A stretch of 21,935 nucleotides of DNA, taken from assembly GCA_018985225.1 (NCBI GenBank), contig JADGIF010000085.1, forward strand, positions 1-21,935, read 5' to 3'. Within the stretch, counting starts at the first letter, position 1. The number at the start of each line of letters is the position of its first letter. This stretch comes from Amoeboradix gromovi (lineage: Eukaryota > Sanchytriomycota > Sanchytriomycetes > Sanchytriales > Sanchytriaceae). Under the pieces are notes generated by a model that saw only the letters and a program-made list of their open reading frames with translations, was not told the DNA's origin and made no database searches. Below, piece after piece: positions 17,626-21,935 of the stretch. Position numbers and translations under genes: made by a program.

Positions 17626-17823
17626 GTATAATTATAAATTATGATGGGCTTCAAAAATAAATGTGACTCAAGTTAAATTTGAAGTTCTGAAAGAATTAAG
17701 AGTTCGACTACTACGGCAATTCGACTAAAGCACGGCATCCGTAATAAATTGATTTATCCTAAACTGAACAAACTAGCTACTCTTGCATCGCTCAAACGGA
17801 TCTTGTTTTTCTGCCCACTTTTC

Positions 17824-18026
17824 TTGAACAAATTATATCGTGTCACAATGTATTTGTACAATATTTTACAATCACAACTTGAATCTATAGATTCTCGCAC
17901 TTGAGTACGCAAATAATACGAAAAGCAGCTTCAAATTAGCGTTTTCGTGGTTAAATGGATACACCCAGATTAATACAATCTTAGCGACCTCAGGTTGGTA
18001 TTGGTATTAGGAATTAGTCAAAACTG
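17824..18026 (+). repeat. Direct repeat copy 2 downstream of the retropepsin gene
   Basis: This is the second copy of the 202-bp repeat at 16521-16722, in the same orientation and with abrupt ends in unrelated flanks on both sides. The few differences are mostly single-base changes, for example CTTGTCAC versus CGTGTCAC. Between the protease stop and this copy (17626-17823) I see no gene. Confidence 0.85.
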
Positions 18027-18179
18027 ACATGTTTAAGAAAAAGAATATAAGCAGTTTTGTCCAACTAGCAAATTTTACTGAAAGAAATCATAATAAACGA
18101 CAAACTTCATTCAATCAGGAGAGTTGATTTATTTTAATTAGAATCTATTGCTTCAATACGATATGGCGACCGTTATATT

Positions 18180-18735
18180 ACAGTTTTGAGTACCTTGCTG
18201 ATGGATTTTTTGGACATGTGGTTGTTCATTATTTTTTTGTTTGTCCTCCAGTCTACTTTTCATACTCCTCGTTAATAGTCCTGATTTAAGAGAAAATCGA
18301 GAATTTCCACAGAGAAACTAGCAGTGCTAGATGCTCCGTTACAGTGATTGCTCACGCTTGCACTACCCTTAGGCGGGATTGGATAAGGATGCAGATACTT
18401 GATGTACATACTCCTTGCTACCATATGGTCTCAACTGTTGCACATATTGTAAGACCAAGAGCATACGGGTTATTAAATAAATAATTTACGAGTTTATTTT
18501 TATTGTTGATCTCTTTTGAGAACGGGTTGAAATGCATCTAGTTCTTCCATGTTTGGATCAGTTCTTCAACGTTGATGGATTTATGCTGTAACTACTAGGT
18601 ATTTCTCTAGATTTGACAAATTCAGGATTGCATCCATTGATTCCATTTACCATTGTAAAAATGAAGAATATCGAGTATTTAAGCTATTGGAAAAATCTGG
18701 AAAAGTGACGAAATTATATAAAAATGCATACAAAT
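18180..18735 (-). pseudogene. Decayed transposase region (dispersed repeat copy 4)
   Basis: On the minus strand, about 18270-18735 matches 11150-11580, including GGAATCAATGG-type flanks, CAACGTTGAAGAACTGATCC, AAAGAGATCAACAATAAAAA and GAAATTCTCGATTTTCTC. Broken translations include PYGSKEYVHQVSASLSNPA and SFSVEILDFLLNQDY. Near 18190-18220 a short peptide MSKKSISKVLKTV could be a helix-turn-helix remnant. Stops interrupt all frames. The interval 18027-18179 shows no gene. Confidence 0.5.
18715..18723 (+). promoter_or_regulatory. TATA box before the small ORF and synaptojanin
   Basis: TATATAAAA lies 30 bp before the ATG at 18745 and 237 bp before the synaptojanin ATG. It sits at the outer edge of the decayed repeat. 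The spacing to 18745 matches that seen at cdc25 and ODC. Confidence 0.4.
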
Positions 18736-18744
18736 TCGCAATAA

Positions 18745-18945
18745 ATGATTTATTCAAGAGAACTATCGAGCTGCATCTCAGAAATATTTTACATTACTTC
18801 TATGCATTGTTCAGTTGAGTTAGGTATATTTAGTTTCAAGATACAAGCTGATCATAATTTATTGCATATTCAATTTGCAGACGCTATTCGTGATACTCCA
18901 AGTATTTTGACTAATTTGAGTGTTTTGAAACATCAAATATTTTGA
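18745..18945 (+). CDS. Small ORF, 66 aa, immediately upstream of synaptojanin
   Basis: The ORF has an ATG 30 bp after a TATA box and ends 6 bp before the synaptojanin ATG. The peptide (for example ELGIFSFKIQADHNLLHIQF) looks like folded protein rather than repeat, but I recognise no family. It could be a small gene, an exon fragment, or an upstream ORF in the leader of the synaptojanin mRNA. It does not read in frame into synaptojanin. Confidence 0.35.
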   Translation: MIYSRELSSCISEIFYITSMHCSVELGIFSFKIQADHNLLHIQFADAIRDTPSILTNLSVLKHQIF

Positions 18946-18951
18946 ATTCGA

Positions 18952-21753
18952 ATGTATTTATTCACAGATGATCAATTTACGCTTGTCTTGGAAGTAGAAA
19001 TCAATTCCAAAAAGATATACTTTGCTATATTCCATAATGGGCAGTTTATTAATTTCATCAAGGTTGATATTATCCAAAGTTCGCAGCCCAAGAAGCTACA
19101 AATTGAGGGTGTTATTGGACTATTCGAAGAGAAAGAATCGTCTAATCAACTTAATATGACTCCTTATTATCTATGTGTTGCTACTAAAATATCAAATGTT
19201 GCTCGCGACTATGATGAAATTCATAAAATTCAATTTGTTCACATTCCGAAGAAACCTACCCAATGGCTGGTTATAGACAACCTGTTACCTATCATGGATC
19301 AGCAACATCCACTCTATGATCTTGATCTTTATTTAAATGAACAACCTTTTTATCGCATATCCAAACTGAATGTTGATAATCAATATGTGTGGAATTATTC
19401 CTCTATAAAACCATTTATTAAGATATTAGACATGTACGACATAAGTCACTCTTGTCTTGTGTTTTTAGTTTTGGGATTTGTAGAACAATTAGTGGTTCCT
19501 CTTCAACAGCAGCAGATCGAGCTATCTGTAATCTCGCTTGTTAGTTCTAAACGAGCCGGTACCAGATACGCTAAACGAGGTATTGATGACCAAGGTTATT
19601 GCTCTAATCAAGTCTACTCTAGACTATTTATAAGTTTAAATTCAAAGTTCTGGTCGTTTGAATTAGTGCGTGCCAGTGTTCCTGCATTTTGGGAACAATC
19701 TGTCAATAAATGTACAATCACCCGTCCACTTCTTAGCACTCTTCCTGCCTGTTCTAACCATTTTACCCAATTGTTCAAAAACGGTAACTTTTTGTTACTA
19801 GTTAACCTTTTAGACAACAACGGGGTAGAAGGAGAGTTGAGCGATTTGTATGAAGCTCTTGTTAACGAAATGAGGCAACAGTTTTATGACTGTGAAATCG
19901 ATTACATTCATTTTCAATATTCGTCGCTTGTCAAACAAGCTCAAGATGTGTACCTGTTAAAACATCTACTTCTGCCCTCCCTTTCAAAATTAAAGTACAC
20001 TTATAATGCGAACAATGAATCTACTCAACAATTAGGGGTAATTCGCATAAACTGTCTCGATGTTCTGGATCGCACAAACGTCATTCATCATTTAATATTT
20101 ACAATGCTACTAGAAACAATGGCTAAGGACCATCCAGTTTTGAAGGCACTGCTACAGCCTCAGGTGTTGATGTCATTCAATGAGCTGTTTGCAAATCATG
20201 GTGACATTCTAAGCAAGATTTATACAGGAACCGGAGCAGTCAAATCAAGTTTCACTAGACATGGTAAAATGACCTGGGCGGGTGTGCTAGATGACGGACT
20301 GAAAAGCATAAACAGATATGTAAATACAATGACTACAGATGTTACTAAACAAATGGTAATAGAATGGTTTATTAACAACAAGTGCATTATTCAAAATGAT
20401 CTCACCGCTAGCGCGTACGCCTACTTGAAAGATCAGGAAGCCAAGTTTAAGAGCTTTAAGGAAATTGACATTTACTGCTGTACCTGGAATGTAAATGGAC
20501 AGCTTCCGTATGCCGATGTTACAGGAATAATTAAAAACAGCAGCAATGCATCAATTATATGCATTGGATTGCAAGAAATTGTAGAATTGACACCAAATCA
20601 AGTAATTAGTACAGATACTGAAAAGAAGCAGATATGGCTTAATAAATTCAACGATCTACTCGCAGGCTACCATTTGCTCAAGTGTTTACAATTGGTAGGT
20701 ACAGCTTTATTTGTTTTTGCTCATGATTCGATCCTTGGGGCTGTTTCCAAAGTGGACTACAAAATTAAAAAAACTGGTTTTAGTGGCATGGCTGGTAATA
20801 AGGGCGGCATTATGATATCGATGAATATTTTTGACTCATCATTTATCTTTATCACTTCTCATTTAGCAGCAGGGCAAGACCAAGTCATAGATAGACATAA
20901 GGACTTCAGTACAATTAATGAATCTATAGCAAATGTTGATAGTAAACCATGTATTATTTGGTGCGGTGATTTCAATTACAGAATTGATTTCTATACCAAT
21001 GAACAAATCAAGCAGCACATTAGTCAGGGTAATCTAAATTTATTACAGCAATATGATCAACTAATTAATGCTATGATGAATGGTGTCGCATTTGGCGATT
21101 ACATAGAACATCCGATTCAATTCAATCCTACGTATAAATATGATAACGGTACGGATTTATACGATACAAGTGAAAAACAAAGAAAGCCTGCTTGGACAGA
21201 TAGAATTGTTTTTAAAGGAGATTTGGGTTGTTTAGAATACAATAGTTTGCCCATGCGCGTCAGCGATCATAAGGCCGTATACGCATTATTCAAGAGCAGA
21301 GTGTTAGTCATAGATCATGCAAAAAGAAGGGAGTTGCTGCAACAGTGTTTACAATCAAGTAAAGTGAAACAGGAGTTAATTGACTTGAATGATAGCCATC
21401 ACAGTGATTTGCTAATCAAGACACCAGGGGATACTATGAAGAGAAGGATGAGTATGACGAAGAGAAAAGAAATAGTTCCGAAAAGATCGAGCCAGATTGG
21501 CAGTTTGATAGATCTGGAAACACCTCCAGAACTACCAAAGAGGATGGTAAGTGGAATAAACGAATTGAACATGATAAATAATATAGAGAACGTTAAACCA
21601 CCACTACTGCCCAGTAGGGAGAACCTATTGATAGACATTGCAGAGCCACCAATATTACCTAAGCGTAAAGTTCCCCCAGAAATACCGCCAAAACCAAGCA
21701 TGTCAAAGTCCTCATCGATAGCAGAGAAGATACAGCAATTGGGAATTGAATAA
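18952..21753 (+). CDS. Synaptojanin-type phosphoinositide phosphatase (Inp51/52/53 family)
   Basis: This 933-aa protein removes phosphates from PI(4,5)P2 and related lipids during endocytosis. The N-terminal Sac1 domain, about residues 55-420, has the CX5R loop RINCLDVLDRTN with C368 and R374; the second Cys common in the family is Val371. The inositol 5-phosphatase domain, about 504-790, shows CTWNVNGQ (N513, N515), LQEIVEL, WCGDFNYRID (D673, N675), RKPAWTDRI (W748, D750) and VSDHKAV (D772, H773), so both catalytic sites look intact. The tail from 840 carries four PxxPxR/K motifs (PELPKR 859, PLLPSR 884, PILPKR 900, PEIPPK 909), predicted class II SH3 ligands that would recruit endocytic actin-patch proteins. 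The gene has no intron. The ATG at 18952 starts at the expected N-terminus of the family. Confidence 0.95.
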   Translation: MYLFTDDQFTLVLEVEINSKKIYFAIFHNGQFINFIKVDIIQSSQPKKLQIEGVIGLFEEKESSNQLNMTPYYLCVATKISNVARDYDEIHKIQFVHIPKKPTQWLVIDNLLPIMDQQHPLYDLDLYLNEQPFYRISKLNVDNQYVWNYSSIKPFIKILDMYDISHSCLVFLVLGFVEQLVVPLQQQQIELSVISLVSSKRAGTRYAKRGIDDQGYCSNQVYSRLFISLNSKFWSFELVRASVPAFWEQSVNKCTITRPLLSTLPACSNHFTQLFKNGNFLLLVNLLDNNGVEGELSDLYEALVNEMRQQFYDCEIDYIHFQYSSLVKQAQDVYLLKHLLLPSLSKLKYTYNANNESTQQLGVIRINCLDVLDRTNVIHHLIFTMLLETMAKDHPVLKALLQPQVLMSFNELFANHGDILSKIYTGTGAVKSSFTRHGKMTWAGVLDDGLKSINRYVNTMTTDVTKQMVIEWFINNKCIIQNDLTASAYAYLKDQEAKFKSFKEIDIYCCTWNVNGQLPYADVTGIIKNSSNASIICIGLQEIVELTPNQVISTDTEKKQIWLNKFNDLLAGYHLLKCLQLVGTALFVFAHDSILGAVSKVDYKIKKTGFSGMAGNKGGIMISMNIFDSSFIFITSHLAAGQDQVIDRHKDFSTINESIANVDSKPCIIWCGDFNYRIDFYTNEQIKQHISQGNLNLLQQYDQLINAMMNGVAFGDYIEHPIQFNPTYKYDNGTDLYDTSEKQRKPAWTDRIVFKGDLGCLEYNSLPMRVSDHKAVYALFKSRVLVIDHAKRRELLQQCLQSSKVKQELIDLNDSHHSDLLIKTPGDTMKRRMSMTKRKEIVPKRSSQIGSLIDLETPPELPKRMVSGINELNMINNIENVKPPLLPSRENLLIDIAEPPILPKRKVPPEIPPKPSMSKSSSIAEKIQQLGIE

Positions 21754-21807
21754 ACAATTTAAGCCAAAAAGTTTTTTCTTGTTTCCCAGTAACTTGCACA
21801 AGTATAT

Positions 21808-21838
21808 GGGACACACTCTGTAAAAAGTAGACTGGGGG
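21808..21838 (+). repeat. Terminal repeat of another element entering from the right edge
   Basis: It begins GGGACACACTCTGTAAAAAG and continues TAGACTGGGGG. It matches 1684-1714 at 25 of 31 positions and shares TATATGGGACA (with upstream bases) with the left end of the Fanzor unit. The rest of the element would run past the window end. The last 100 bases show no gene. Confidence 0.6.
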
Positions 21839-21935
21839 TAAAAAACGGGTGACGAGATTTACCCAGTTGAACTTTTCACAGCAGTGTCTCATATTTCTTC
21901 ACCTAGGCAATAGGCGAAACTACTTTATCAGTGAT

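Noticed and set aside
16521-18026. Intact LTR retrotransposon
   Set aside because: There are no TG..CA ends, no primer-binding site was recognised, and no reverse transcriptase or integrase lies between the repeats.
18951-18976. 14-nt GT..AG segment (GTATTTATTCACAG) at the synaptojanin start as a micro-intron
   Set aside because: Removing it would delete part of a good N-terminus and is not needed for the frame.
1-21935. CRISPR array, rRNA or canonical tRNA genes
   Set aside because: No regularly spaced repeats, rRNA core sequences or full cloverleaf structures were seen on either strand.

Overview
This is an AT-rich eukaryotic window. The gene set points to a fungus, most likely an early-diverging lineage: Cdc25, Inp51/52-type synaptojanin, ornithine decarboxylase (ODC), mitochondrial methylmalonate-semialdehyde dehydrogenase, and a PrimPol, a family mostly missing from yeasts and moulds. 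I cannot place it further. No bacterial operon structure, ribosome-binding sites, rRNA, canonical tRNA or CRISPR array was seen. Two genes can only be read through by removing GT..AG introns of 19 nt (Cdc25) and 20 nt (ODC), which is extremely short for any fungus I know. Several genes have a TATA box only about 30-38 bp before the ATG.

Layout. 1-1318: a decayed repeat end, then a cdc25 phosphatase gene. 1319-3586: gene-poor, with degenerate repeat ends and a decayed ORF. 3587-5791: a complete, intronless Fanzor nuclease (eukaryotic TnpB relative, OMEGA family), the most notable item here. Its start and stop codons lie inside an imperfect 18-bp inverted repeat, and a small hairpin sits at its 3' end. 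5958-7115: a tight divergent pair (possible PI31-like gene, KH-domain splicing-type protein) only 15 bp apart. 7461-8983: ODC. 9010-10942: a small membrane-protein candidate and methylmalonate-semialdehyde dehydrogenase, both on the minus strand. 11150-12156: decayed Tc1/mariner-like transposase sequence and a 374-bp MITE-like element. 12280-14686: PrimPol and an unknown helical protein, both minus. 14728-15229: a second MITE copy in inverted orientation, so the two genes lie between inverted repeats. 15250-18735: further transposon relics, plus a lone retropepsin-like protease gene flanked by two nearly identical 202-203-bp direct repeats. 18745-21753: a small ORF with its own TATA box, then a full synaptojanin-type phosphoinositide phosphatase. 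21808-21838: another transposon end.

How the parts relate. The housekeeping genes are not one pathway; they form compact islands separated by transposon debris. The repeat ends share a motif (GGGACA, then an A-run and TAGAC), and the first bases of the Fanzor unit (TATGGGACA) match the start of one family. This suggests, as inference, that the Fanzor unit is a small non-autonomous element moved by a transposase encoded elsewhere.
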